Assembly: GCA_963730785.1 (NCBI GenBank)
Contig: CAVSTF010000016.1
Location: 62,001 to 126,000, forward strand
Direction of reading: 5' to 3'
Length of the DNA stretch: 64,000 nt
Origin: Bog-473 sp963730785
GTDB taxonomy: Bacteria; Actinomycetota; Acidimicrobiia; Acidimicrobiales; RAAP-2
This document shows positions 45,547 through 55,446 of this stretch, piece after piece (within the stretch, counting starts at the first letter, position 1; every line of letters starts with the position of its first letter). The translations under genes and the position numbers were made by a program. The notes under the pieces are model-generated. The model worked only from the letters and a program-made list of their open reading frames with translations, searched no databases and was not told where the DNA came from.

Positions 45547-46604
45547 CAGTCGCTGCCCTTCTCGTGCTCGCCCGCCGGGAAGAACACCGGCAGGGTGAGG
45601 TCGTCATCAAATTCAATGAAGCGCGCCTGCAGAGCCATGCCGACCTTGATGGCGCTGGGATCAATGCCATCGATGTTGGCCACCACCCGAGTGCCTTCTT
45701 CGAGTTCGACCAGGCCGATGGGCAGTGGATATTCGAAGGACGGGACCTGCGGGTAGTGCACCACCACAAAGGAGTAGAGGACACCGCGTCCGCTCGATGC
45801 CACCGTGTCCCATCCGAACGATTGGCAGTTGCCGCAGGAAGGAAGGGGCGGGTGCCGCAGGGTCTGGCAGGAGGTGCAGCGCTGGATCAACAGCTGGTGG
45901 GCCTTGGCACCCTCGAACCAAAACGCATTGTCCTGGGTGATGGCCGGTCGGGGCCGAGGTGGACGCTCGGCCTTTCGGACCGGCGGCAGGTACTTCAGGA
46001 TCCGGAAGCGCATGGTGGCCACGGACTCGCCGTGCTCGGCCAGGGCGCGAATCTCATCGGGAGTCGGGTGCTCGGGGACGATGCCATCGTCGACGGCGGT
46101 GAAGTCCATCCGAGTGGTGACAAAGCGTCCGGTGCCCAGTCCCGTGCGCTTGGGATCGGAGATGTCCTCAATGACCGACGAGATGAGCAGGCGGTCGCCG
46201 ATGATCAGTGGCCTTCCGTAGCGCTGTTCACAGTTGGTGGCCACGACGGAGGTCAGGCCTTCAACATCGAGCAGGCCCATCATGATGTCGTTGGGACCGG
46301 ATCCTTGTTCGCTCCCCGACTCTCGGGCCGCTTCCACCTGTTGCGAGGCCTTGAGGCCGCGCATGATCCAGGCCTGCAACATGGAGGCCGGGGCAATGAC
46401 TTCGTCGAGCCCGTTGGCCTGGGCCGCCTCGTTCGAGGTGTAGATCGGATTCTCGTCGCCCATTGCCTCCACCCAGTGGCGGATCATCGGCGCGTTCACC
46501 GCATGGGGCGACAGCTGCGGTTCGCCCGACGACTGCCCGATCAGCGCCTTCAGCTCAGCACTGTGATCGGGGAACGGAGCCAGCTCCTCGAAGCGGTCGC
46601 TCAT
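45546..46604 (-). CDS. chsH2: ChsH2: MaoC-like hydratase fused to DUF35
   Basis: 352 residues. N-terminal hot-dog domain (about 40-190): NAPMIRHWVEAMGDENPIYTS, SMLQAWIMRGL, and EQRYGRPLIIGDRL. C-terminal DUF35 domain (about 230-345) with the rubredoxin-like zinc knuckle CTSCQTLRHPPLPSCGNC, then an OB fold SGRGVLYSFVVVHYPQ. This is the defining ChsH2 architecture. The first domain pairs with ChsH1, and the second with Ltp2. Its ATG overlaps the ChsE2 stop as ATGA. Confidence 0.9.
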   Translation of the reverse strand: MSDRFEELAPFPDHSAELKALIGQSSGEPQLSPHAVNAPMIRHWVEAMGDENPIYTSNEAAQANGLDEVIAPASMLQAWIMRGLKASQQVEAARESGSEQGSGPNDIMMGLLDVEGLTSVVATNCEQRYGRPLIIGDRLLISSVIEDISDPKRTGLGTGRFVTTRMDFTAVDDGIVPEHPTPDEIRALAEHGESVATMRFRILKYLPPVRKAERPPRPRPAITQDNAFWFEGAKAHQLLIQRCTSCQTLRHPPLPSCGNCQSFGWDTVASSGRGVLYSFVVVHYPQVPSFEYPLPIGLVELEEGTRVVANIDGIDPSAIKVGMALQARFIEFDDDLTLPVFFPAGEHEKGSD

Positions 46605-47779
46605 CGCGACCCTCGCTTCATGCCCAGCCCAGCCGTGGCCACGATCTCGCGCTGCACTTCGTTGACCCCACCACCGAAGGTGTTGATCTGCACCTGGCGA
46701 CTGCTGGCCTCGACCCGGCCACGTAGAAACGCGCCCGGTGAACCCGGCGTCAGGTAGCCCGCCGCACCGAGGATGCCCAGGAGAAGGCGAAAAACCTCAA
46801 TGGTGCGCTCGGTGCCGAACACCTTGATGGATGACGACTCGGCGCCGGTCAACTCACCGTCGGCCACGTGCACCGACATCCGCCAGTTCAGCAACCACAT
46901 GGCCTCGAGCTCGGCCTGGCACTTGGCCAGATCCAACTGGACCCACGGCTGCTCGATCACGGTCATCCCGTCGTCGGTGGGTTCGGCGGCCGCCCAGGCC
47001 ACGACTTCCTCGAACATGGCGATAGCCAGCCCACTCCAGGCCGCCAGCCCCACCCGCTCATGGTTGAGCTGGGTGGTGATCATGCGCCAGCCCTCGTTCT
47101 CTTCGCCGACCCGATTGGCCACCGGCACACGGACGTCCTGGTAGTAGGTCGACGTGGTGGTCAGCCCGCCCACCGTATTGATGATGGACCACTCGAAGCC
47201 CGGGGCCGTGGTGGGCACGCACAGGATGGAGATGCCCTTGTGCTTGGGCACATCGGGATCGGTCCGGCAGGCCAGCCAGACGTAGTCGGCATCGTCGGCA
47301 CCACTGGTGAAGATTTTGGCCCCATTGATGACGTACTCCTCGCCGTCGCGCACGGCTCGGGTCCGGAGCGATGCCAGGTCGGTGCCCGCTTCGGGTTCGG
47401 TGTAGCCGATGGCGAAGTTGATTTCACCAGCCAGGATGCCGGGCAGGAAGAAGGACTTCTGCTCGTCGGTGCCGTAGCGCATGATGGTCGGACCGACGGT
47501 GTTGATGGTGACGAACGGGAAGGGCGCCCCGGCTCGTCGGGTCTCGTCGAAGAAAATGAACTGATCGGTGGCCGGTCGACCCTGCCCACCGAACTCCTTG
47601 GGCCATCCGATGCCCAGCCAGCCGTCCTTGCCGACCCGGCGCACGACCTGGCGCCAGACCTCGCCGCCTTCTCCCCCGGCCGCCAACCCCGCTCGAACTT
47701 CGTCCGTCAGCAGGTCGGCGTAATACGACCGCAGTTCGGCGCGCAGCTGCTGCTGTTCTGGGCTCTCTTCGAGGTGCAT
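46601..47779 (-). CDS. chsE2: Acyl-CoA dehydrogenase subunit ChsE2 (FadE29-like)
   Basis: 392 residues, intact. WLGIGWPKEFGGQGRPATDQF, VTINTVGPTIMRYGTDEQK, AIGYTEPEAGTDLASLRTRAV, YVINGAKIFTSGADDADYVWLACRTD, VPVANRVGEENEGWRMITTQLNHERV (split here for length) and the ending INTFGGGVNEVQREIVATAGL match mycobacterial FadE29. First gene of the operon. A KstR-like operator lies 63 bases upstream of its ATG, shared with the divergent unknown gene at 47914. Confidence 0.88.
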   Translation of the reverse strand: MHLEESPEQQQLRAELRSYYADLLTDEVRAGLAAGGEGGEVWRQVVRRVGKDGWLGIGWPKEFGGQGRPATDQFIFFDETRRAGAPFPFVTINTVGPTIMRYGTDEQKSFFLPGILAGEINFAIGYTEPEAGTDLASLRTRAVRDGEEYVINGAKIFTSGADDADYVWLACRTDPDVPKHKGISILCVPTTAPGFEWSIINTVGGLTTTSTYYQDVRVPVANRVGEENEGWRMITTQLNHERVGLAAWSGLAIAMFEEVVAWAAAEPTDDGMTVIEQPWVQLDLAKCQAELEAMWLLNWRMSVHVADGELTGAESSSIKVFGTERTIEVFRLLLGILGAAGYLTPGSPGAFLRGRVEASSRQVQINTFGGGVNEVQREIVATAGLGMKRGSR

Positions 47780-47841
47780 ATCGCCCCCCCGGCGGGGATC
47801 AGTCGGCGGTCCCTGCAGGTCAAGGCCGCTCTGGCAAAAAC

Positions 47842-47855
47842 TGTAACAGGTTCTC
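47842..47855. promoter_or_regulatory. KstR-like operator
   Basis: Reads T-GT-AAC-AG-GTT-CT-C, one mismatch (last base) to TnnAACnnGTTnnA. It lies between the igr-type operon (start 47779, minus) and the gene at 47914 (plus). Confidence 0.55.
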
Positions 47856-47913
47856 GTTCGGGAAGACCGGGCCGCCTGACACCCCAGGTGCGCACCAGCA
47901 CACTCTGTCTACG

Positions 47914-49035
47914 ATGCGTTCTGTGACCTTGAGCAATAGCGAAATCGCCGCGCTCGAGAATCCAGTGCTCCGAAATCTCTGGATCACTCAGCGCTATCAC
48001 GAGCTGGCCCTGCAGCTCCGCGACGCCGGGCTGTCCGAGGATGCCACCTGGTGCGCCTTCGCTGTCTGGGCCTCCAAGACGGCCGGCGCCACCATCCGGG
48101 GCGACGAGTTGCCGAAACTGGTGCGGAAGTTATTGGCCGACGACCAAGCGGCCGCCGGCGCCCTCCGGCAGTTCAACCATGGCCTGGGCCTGTGGCTCGA
48201 GTGGACGCTGGAACATTCACACCTACTCCCGCTGGTCGAAGAGGTCAGCGGCCAGGTCTCAGCCTCCATTGCCTCGGGCAACGTCCTGGTCTTTTCCGAG
48301 CTGGCCCCGCTCTTCACCGCCCTGGTCGCCGACTCGTCAGGGGCCACCCACGCCAACCGGGCGGCCGCGGCGGCCGATCTCACCCATTGCATTGAATTGC
48401 TCGACGAGCAAGGCATCGACACGACCCTCGTGGCCGCCGCCTTTGCGGCCTACGAACAGGCCCTCAACGATCACACCCAGCGACCCGCATTGGTCCTGGC
48501 CGGCAACATCCTGGCCGTGAGCCACGAGCAGGAGCGCTTGCAGCCCGCCATTTCGAACGCGCTCGATGCCGCCATTCACGATGTGCTCCACACCTACTTG
48601 GAACGTGAGGTGGCGCCGCTGATGCCGCATCACGAGGCGCGCCACCTCTTCCGCAAAGTGGCCACCGACATCGGGATCGAGTTGGAGCGGATATGGCAAT
48701 CGGCGCTGACCGGTTTGATGCTGCGCATGCAGACGCCGGCCGAGAACCTTGACCTCAACCGAAGTGTGCCGCCGCTACCCGACGGGATGTTCCCGCCCGA
48801 ACTGACCAATTTGGCCGGGACGGCAGCCGAGGCCCCGTATGGGAAATGGGATCGCACCCACGGGACGGGCGATCCCAGCGGAGCCGGCGACTGGGCCGTG
48901 ATGACCGAGCGGATGAACTACATCGCCACCCTGTTCCGATCACGCCAGCGCCATCCATCGCTGTTCCACCCGCCCTTTACCGCGACGCAGCTCGCCGCGC
49001 TCGCCGAAGGCCGCGTCCCAGAGGGGCCCCTGTAG
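47914..49035 (+). CDS. Hypothetical protein divergent from the igr-type operon
   Basis: 373 residues from ATG 47914, or from GTG 47923. Largely helical. NPVLRNLWITQRYHELALQL, DATWCAFAVWASKTAGATIRG, LVFSELAPLFTALV, CIELLDEQGIDTTLVAAAF, YEQALNDHTQRPALVLAGNIL and a C-terminal ELTNLAGTAAEAPYGKWDRTHGTG. Not assigned to a family I recognise. Position opposite chsE2 with a shared KstR-like box suggests steroid-induced expression. The 3' end overlaps the MpaB-family gene. Confidence 0.65.
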   Translation: MRSVTLSNSEIAALENPVLRNLWITQRYHELALQLRDAGLSEDATWCAFAVWASKTAGATIRGDELPKLVRKLLADDQAAAGALRQFNHGLGLWLEWTLEHSHLLPLVEEVSGQVSASIASGNVLVFSELAPLFTALVADSSGATHANRAAAAADLTHCIELLDEQGIDTTLVAAAFAAYEQALNDHTQRPALVLAGNILAVSHEQERLQPAISNALDAAIHDVLHTYLEREVAPLMPHHEARHLFRKVATDIGIELERIWQSALTGLMLRMQTPAENLDLNRSVPPLPDGMFPPELTNLAGTAAEAPYGKWDRTHGTGDPSGAGDWAVMTERMNYIATLFRSRQRHPSLFHPPFTATQLAALAEGRVPEGPL

Positions 49036-50154
49036 TCGTACACGCCCCATTGGTCGGCCAGCTCGGTCGGGATGGCAAAGCCCGGTCGCGGTCCCGAACG
49101 CTCGGCCGACACTGCCAGCTGCAGCATCCCCATGCCGACCCGGTCCGACAAATTGCGCAACAGGACGCGATGCGCCTTCTCGGCCGACAAGCGCGCGGGT
49201 GAGCCGCTTCAGGGGCCCGAAGAACACCTTCGTCCAGTCGGACGGGGGCACGCTGAGGTAATCGGCCGTGGTGTCGCCCACAAAGAAGCGGACGGTGGAG
49301 GCCGGCAGGCCACGCAGCCCGGGCGGGGTCAACTTGCGACCCTCCTCCAGCAGCGCGTCCATGAGTATGACGCCAGCCGCACTGGCGCCGAATTGCCGGC
49401 TCCGCACCGCGGCCATGAGCGTCTTGGTGTCGGTCCGCGTCAGCGGCAGCTGATTGGGGTCCACTCCGAGCAGGAATCCGACGTACGACCAGACATGGAG
49501 ATAGGCCTCGGCGTCATCGTCTGAATAGACCACCCCCGTCCGGTCGAACACCTCGAAGACGACCTCGGTGAACGTCAGCAACGTCTCCAGCATGTCCTCT
49601 TGATTGATGGGCCGGCCCCACTGCGGATCCCACGTCGACGTCGGATCGTGTTCAATCAGCCACCGCACCCCCGCATGCATCAAGCGCACATGCCGGACGT
49701 CGCTCAGACCGCGTACCGCCGTCGGTCAGCCCATCGGATTTCATGACATCGAGGTGGAACTGGGCCGTCTCGTTCAGCCGTCGCTTGGTGTCGGTCACCA
49801 ACCGTGAGGTGAGCCCGAGCACCTGCACGCCCCGGTGGCAGGCGTAGGCGGTCGGCAGTGCTGCCGCATACAGCGCAGTGAACACGTGCGAGCCCCAGCG
49901 GGCAAAGCATTTCTGACCGGCCGCCAACTTCACCGGATCCAACCAGTCCGGCTGCGTCAAACGGTCGCCCCAGATAGGCCTGCACGGGTTCGGACCCACC
50001 CAGCCCTTCACCGTCGATCAACGAGCGCAGGAACTGACGGGGATTCTTGTCCTCCAGCAGGGCGTAGTGCTCCTCCACCACCTGGTCGCCCAGCGGGTCG
50101 GCCTGCTTGCCGCATTCGATTCAATTCCTCGTCGCTGTAGGTATGGCTCGTCAT
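48918..50154 (-). CDS. MpaB-family oxygenase (DUF2236), four frameshifts
   Basis: About 410 residues when repaired. From ATG 50154 (MTSHTYSDEELNRMRQ), then FARWGSHVFTALYAAALPTAYAC, RHVRLMHAGVRWLIEHD, FTEVVFEVFDRTGV, YLHVWSYVGFLLGV and LPASTVRFFVGDTTADYLSVP, the order of DUF2236, whose members include rubber oxygenase and the MpaB oxygenase. Extra bases near 50120, 49975, 49725 and 49205. The His residues that could bind metal are in the VRLMHAG block. ATG overlaps the TGA of the cyclase-like gene, so both are translationally coupled. C-terminus is uncertain. Confidence 0.72.
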
Positions 50155-53036
50155 GGCATGCTCGCCAGCACGGCGCGGGCCCGGTCCAGGCTGCGTGACG
50201 AGCCCTGAGCCGCCAGGCGATCGGCCAACGCAGCCAGGTCGACCCGCTCCCCCGCCGAGGCCCCGGGCTGCGCCACCACATCGGTCAGCGCCCGCAGCTC
50301 CAGCATGGCCAAGCCCAGCCGCCGGGCCGTCGCCACCGCCGAACGGGCATCCTCATTGCCACCCTGCATGTCGCCGTGGCTTCGACGCACGCTGCCTCGG
50401 ACGCGCATGATCTCAGGGCAGGCAGAACTCCTCGCCGGTTGCCACTGCGGTCGCCATGGCTTCGTTCAAGAGGGCGAGCGCGTCGTCGACCGACTTGCTC
50501 TCGTGTTGGGCCATCAACATGAGGAAGTACGGGACGAAGCATCGGTCCCGGAACCTCCGGTTCCTCGTCACCCTCCCCGGCCCACCAGCGGAGCACCGCC
50601 GTCCACTGCCGCCACTGGCGGGTGGACACCTCGTCTTCGAATTGGCCCACCTGTTCGGTGAGGCGCAGCACCAACTCAGGATCGTCGTCGAGTTGGGCCA
50701 TGAGGCCTCCCGTGGCCGCCGTGACGGCCTGCGCCTGAGGGATGGCCCGGGCATCGGCGAAGCGTTGGGTGTCATCTCGAATCCAATTGGCCTCCGAAAT
50801 CCGCCCGAGCAAACACATGCCGAGGGCGGCGGCAATCCGCGTGCCGGCCAGCACGATTTCGGCCACGGCCAGCGATTGCGGTGGGACGTGTTCCAGGCTC
50901 ATGGTCAGCGGGAAGCCCACCGATTCGTTCGAAGCCTCCAGCACGCGCACGCCTTCGCCCACCCGGCCCTCCCAAATCCGGAAGGCGCCGGAGAACTGGG
51001 TGAGGATCATGTCGGAGCCCGCGTCCGCTGAACTCCGCCGTCAGCTCGAACGCCTCCGTCAGGGCTCTGTCAATGGTGCGGATAGTCCGCGTTGGCCTGC
51101 CACCAGGGCAACAGGACCAGGAGGCTGCGCAGCAGTTGCTTGCGGTCGCCGGTGCGGCGGGCCAGTTCCTGGACTCGCAGACCTTCTTGCATGGCCTCCG
51201 GTGCGCTCTGGTCGACCGCGGTCAGGCAGAGGGTCAGGCGACTGCGCGCCTCCATCTCCACCACTTCCTGGCGCTCCTCGGGTAAGTACCGCACGAGGTC
51301 CAGCAGCTCGCGCTCATGGCCGGCCGCCTCCCGGAAGTGTGCGTTACGACGGGCCAGGCGGGCCGCCTGCCGCCAGGCATCCACCGCTTCGGGCGCCCGC
51401 CCGGCGGCCCCCAGGTGATACGCCACCGATTCGGGATGCGCCTCGAGCATGGTGGCCGACACCATCTGGTCGGCCACCATGGAGTGGGCCGCGCCGGCGT
51501 TCGGGCCGCAGCACCGATCGGTAGGCCGCCTCGTGAATGAGCGCGTGGCGGAACCACATGTGCCCGGCATCGTCGGGCAGCTCGACCACGGCCTGATCGA
51601 TGAGGTGCTGAATGTGCGCATCGAGGGTGGAGGCGTCGAGTCCGGACACGGCCTGCAGGGTCTCGCGGTCGAAGGCCCGCCCGATGATGGCCGCCAGCTG
51701 GGCTGTCCGCTTGGCGGTTCCCAGCTGGTCGAGCCGGGCGGTGATGACCTCGGTCAAGGTGGCCGGGATGCCCTGGCCGCCTTCGAGATCGGCCGTGCCG
51801 TCGGCCACGGCTCGGGTCAACTCCTCCAGGAAAAGCGGTACCCCGTCGGCCCGCTCAACCAGGGCCTGTTGCACCTCGGCCGACAACTGGTCGCCGCCGG
51901 GCACGCCGGTCACCACGGCCAACGCGTCGTCCGGCTGCAATCGACCAAGGTCGAGGCGATGCGGCGTCACGTTCGGATGATCGTCAATGAACTCGGGACG
52001 GGCCGTCAGCACCTCGAGCACCGGGTGTCCGCTGCGGGCCACATGACCCACCACTTCAATGGTGCTCGGGTCGGCCCAATGGACGTCTTCGATCAACAGC
52101 AGCAACGGACGATCGGATGCCTGCTCCATGACCCAGTTGGCCGCCACTTCGGGCGCCACCGGCACCTCGCCCATCAGCGCTTCGAACGGTCGGAGCGGAC
52201 TCGAGCGCGTCCCGCAGCCCACAGTAAATGGTGGTGACCGGAGATCCGCGCCCCGATAGGCCGCCCGTGAACTCCTGCAGGAGCCGCGACTTGCCGATAC
52301 CGGGCTCCCCCATCACCATCACGGCGCGAGCCGGACCCTCCTGCACGGACTCCCAATGACCGTGGAGCCAATCTGATTCACGGCGCCGGGCCACGTAGCC
52401 GGTCAACTTCCCGGTCTCGAGTCGACGGCGGGCCGAGCTGTGGCGCAGCACCAGGGACGCCGGAATCTCTCGGCCGATGCCCTTCAGGGTCAGCGCGCCC
52501 ATCGGTTCCATGACGAAGTAGCCCGACACCAGGCGCTGGGTCACGTCGCTCACGATCACCTGCCCCGGCGCGGCCGCTCCCTGCAGGCGGGCCGCCAGGT
52601 TGGGCACTTCACCGAACACGTCGGCGATGCGGCTCGCCCCACCCGCCCGCACCGCGGCCATGACCACCTCGCCGGTGTGCACCCCTACCCGGGCCTGCAG
52701 ATCGGGTACCTGGAGCTCGGGCGGCAGACGATCGGGCAGCCCCCTCACCGCCTCCACCACCGCCAGACCGGCCGACACGGCGTCACGCCCGGCTGACTCA
52801 ATGGCCACCGGATAGCCGAAGTAGGCCACCACCCCATCGCCCTGGAACTGGGCGACCACGCCCCCGTGACTCTCGACCACGGCGGCCACCGCCCGCTGGT
52901 AGGTCTCAATGACCTCGTGCAGATCCTCCGGGTCCATCGCCGCCGCCAACTCGGTGGAGCCGACCAGGTCGGAGAACATGACGGTCAGGTGTCGTCGCTC
53001 GTCCGGGGCGTCATCCAGTCCAACGGGATTGGTCAT
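50151..53036 (-). CDS. Class III nucleotide cyclase / AAA ATPase / TPR protein, six frameshifts
   Basis: About 960 residues when repaired. N-terminal class III cyclase domain (about 10-190): LTVMFSDLVGSTELAAAM with the metal Asp, AQFQGDGVVAYFGYP with the second metal Asp, and ARVGVHTGEVVMAAV. Then a STAND-like ATPase (about 240-500): Walker A MGEPGIGKSRLLQEF, Walker B LLLLIEDVHWADP. The remainder is a TPR-like solenoid. This architecture is common in actinobacterial signalling proteins; in some the regulatory output is a LuxR domain, which is absent here. Extra bases near 52202, 51502, 51073, 51030, 50550 and 50410. ATG 53036 is chosen for the cyclase domain. Confidence 0.78.
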
Positions 53037-53205
53037 GGCGCGCCCCGCACGCGTCCGGGCGAAGTGCGTCCAGCCTTCGTCCCGAGCACCGACCGCCAAC
53101 AGCGCATATGGGCAATCTAGGACCGGCCGACCGACCCAGTCGAGATTCAGGATGCGCACTCACCCTGTCGCCGGGTCACTGCGGCGCCCCTGTGCGTATG
53201 ATCAC

Positions 53206-53219
53206 TGACACACGTTCTA
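53206..53219. promoter_or_regulatory. KstR-like operator
   Basis: Reads T-GA-CAC-AC-GTT-CT-A, one mismatch to TnnAACnnGTTnnA (CAC for AAC). It is 45 bases upstream of the P450 start, in the divergent promoter of the cyclase-like gene. Confidence 0.5.
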
Positions 53220-53264
53220 GTAATTGCCTCCACGGAGGCTACGGCAGCGCACAAAGGGGGGCCG

Positions 53265-54518
53265 ATGGGTCTTGAGGAAATCGACCTTATAGATGGACGG
53301 AATTTCGTCCCCGGCGTGCCCCACCACTGGTTCACCCAGCTGCGCCACGAGGCGCCCGTGTACTGGCACCCCGAAGCCACCGCCCCCCGGGGCGGCTTTT
53401 GGGCCGTGACCGGCTTCGACAACTGCGTCACCGTCAACCGGGACTGGGAGCACTTCTCCTCGGCCCGCCGTTCCGCCCTCTTCGGGGACATGGACGACGA
53501 ACAGCTGGTCCAGCAGCAAATGATGATGCTGAACATGGATCCGGTCATGCACACCCGCTACCGGCGGCTGGTCAACAAGGGCTTCACCCCCAAAATGGTG
53601 CGCGACCTGGAAGCCCAGATCGTCGGGTATGCCGACGGCATCATCGATGCGGTGTGCGAAAAAGGCACCGCCGACTTCGTCGAGGAGATCTCGGCCGAAC
53701 TCCCCCTCCTGGTCATCGCCGAGCTGTTGGGCGTGCCCCAGGAAGACCGTCGCATGGTCTTCGACTGGTCGAACCGCATGATCGGTTCGGAGGATCCCGA
53801 ATACCAGGTCGCCGGGGATGCCGCCGGTGAAGCTGCGGTGGCGGTCTTCAGTTATGCCGAGGAACTGGCGGCCAAGCGACGCCTCGCTCCCAGCCAGGAC
53901 CTGGTGTCGGTGCTGCTGGACGCCGAGGTCGAGGGCGAGAAGCTCGACCAGCTTGAGCTCGACCTCTTCTTCCTCCTCCTCATCGTCGCCGGCAACGAGA
54001 CCACCCGGAACCTGATGTCCGGGGCCATGCACGCCTTCTTCGATCACCCCGAGCAGTGGGAACTGCTGCGCCAGGATCGCTCACTGCTGCCGAGTGCCGT
54101 GGAGGAGATGCTCCGCTACGTGACGCCGGTCATGCACTTCCGCCGCACGGCCGAGCAGGACATTGAGTTCGGTGGTCAGGACATCAAAGAGGGCGACAAG
54201 GTCGTCTTCTGGCACACCTCGGCCAACCGGGACGAGACGGTGTTCGACAACCCGAACGCCTTCGACATCACCCGCAACCCCAACAACCACATGGCCTTCG
54301 GTGGCGGAGGACCCCACTTCTGCCTGGGCGCCAACCTGGCCCGGATGGAGATCATGGTGATGTTCGACCGCTTGCTTGATCGCATTCCCGACATCCGACT
54401 GGACGGCGATATTCAGCGCCTGCAGTCCAACTTCATCAACGGGACCAAGCACATCCCGGTCGCCTTCGCCCCCTCGGCGCCCATCGGCGGCAACCCCATT
54501 CCGGCCCGGGCCGGCTGA
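53265..54518 (+). CDS. cyp125: Cytochrome P450, CYP125-like steroid C26/C27 hydroxylase
   Basis: 417 residues from ATG 53265, intact. I-helix LIVAGNETTRNLM, K-helix ExxR in VEEMLRYVTP, heme Cys in FGGGGPHFCLGANLAR. Close to the CYP125/CYP142 group: FWAVTGFDNCVTVNRDWEHFSS, MLNMDPVMHTRYRRLVNKGFTP, SAELPLLVIAELLGVPQEDR, SNRMIGSEDPEYQ. These enzymes oxidise the terminal carbon of cholesterol's side chain before CoA activation. No redox partner gene is in view. A KstR-like operator is upstream. The LLM gene starts five bases after its stop. Confidence 0.85.
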   Translation: MGLEEIDLIDGRNFVPGVPHHWFTQLRHEAPVYWHPEATAPRGGFWAVTGFDNCVTVNRDWEHFSSARRSALFGDMDDEQLVQQQMMMLNMDPVMHTRYRRLVNKGFTPKMVRDLEAQIVGYADGIIDAVCEKGTADFVEEISAELPLLVIAELLGVPQEDRRMVFDWSNRMIGSEDPEYQVAGDAAGEAAVAVFSYAEELAAKRRLAPSQDLVSVLLDAEVEGEKLDQLELDLFFLLLIVAGNETTRNLMSGAMHAFFDHPEQWELLRQDRSLLPSAVEEMLRYVTPVMHFRRTAEQDIEFGGQDIKEGDKVVFWHTSANRDETVFDNPNAFDITRNPNNHMAFGGGGPHFCLGANLARMEIMVMFDRLLDRIPDIRLDGDIQRLQSNFINGTKHIPVAFAPSAPIGGNPIPARAG

Positions 54519-54523
54519 CGCGG

Positions 54524-55431
54524 GTGTCCGACTCCCCTCGCTTCCACCAATCGGTCACCTTCCTGCCCACTCGGCAGGCCGTCCCGGTCGCCCAGGCCTG
54601 CGACGACCTCGGCTACGGCGGCATTTACATATCCGACCATCTGTTCAACCCACGCGAGCTGGAATCCAAGTACACCTACTCGGTTCGAGAAGACGGCGCT
54701 CCGGGCTGGGAGCACGAGACGCCGTGGCCCGATCCCATGTGTGTCATTTCCGGGCTGGCCACCGTCACCACCAACCTGCTCTTCACCACCGGCGTCTACA
54801 TCGCCCCGGCCCGTGACCTCATCACGGTGGCCAAGTCCGTCGGCACCACCGCCGTGCATTTCGGACAATCGGGTCCGCCTCGGCGTCGGTGTCGGTTGGT
54901 GCAAGGAGGAGTTCGACCAGACCGGTCAGGACTTCGCCACCCGCGGCAAGCGCCTGGACGAAATGATCGTGGCCCTCCGTGCCCTTTGGCAGGGCGGCTG
55001 GGTGCAGCACCACGGCACCTACTACGACGTGCCCGAGTGCCAGATTGAGCCCCACCCCACCGCAGCCGGTGCCCTTCATCGGCGGCGGACACTCCCCGGT
55101 GGCCCTGCGCCGGACGGCCGCCCTGTGCGACGGCTGGGTCGCCGCCGGCGCCTACAGCGAAGAGGATGCCTGGACCCACTTGGCCGAACTACGGGCTGCC
55201 CTCAAGGCGGCCGGCCGAGAAGACGAGAAGGACTTCTCCATCTACCTGTCACTCAACGAACGTCCCGATGTCGACATGTATCGCCGGTTCTTCGATGCTG
55301 GTGTGACCGACTTCGTCTGCGCCCCCTGGATGTTCGTGCCCGTGACGCCCGACACGCCCGAAGACGAGGCACTGTCGAAGCGGCTGGGCGCCATCAAGTG
55401 GTTCGCCGACGAATATGTGGCCAAGGTCTGA
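54524..55431 (+). CDS. LLM-class F420-dependent oxidoreductase, two frameshifts
   Basis: About 302 residues when repaired. Starts at GTG 54524. ACDDLGYGGIYISDHLFNP, TTNLLFTTGVYIAPARDLI, RVRLGVGVGWCKEEFDQTG, GKRLDEMIVALRALWQGG and VPFIGGGHSPVALRRTAALCDGW. This is the TIGR03619-like branch that uses F420. Extra bases near 54868 (ttc[G]gac) and 55062 (acc[G]cag). It is in an apparent operon with the P450 and the next LLM gene. Confidence 0.82.
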
Positions 55432-55446
55432 GAGCGGAGGTCGGTC

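Noticed and set aside
45534..46757. Long plus-strand frame opposite chsH2
   Set aside because: Antisense shadow of chsH2 and chsE2; no recognisable domain.
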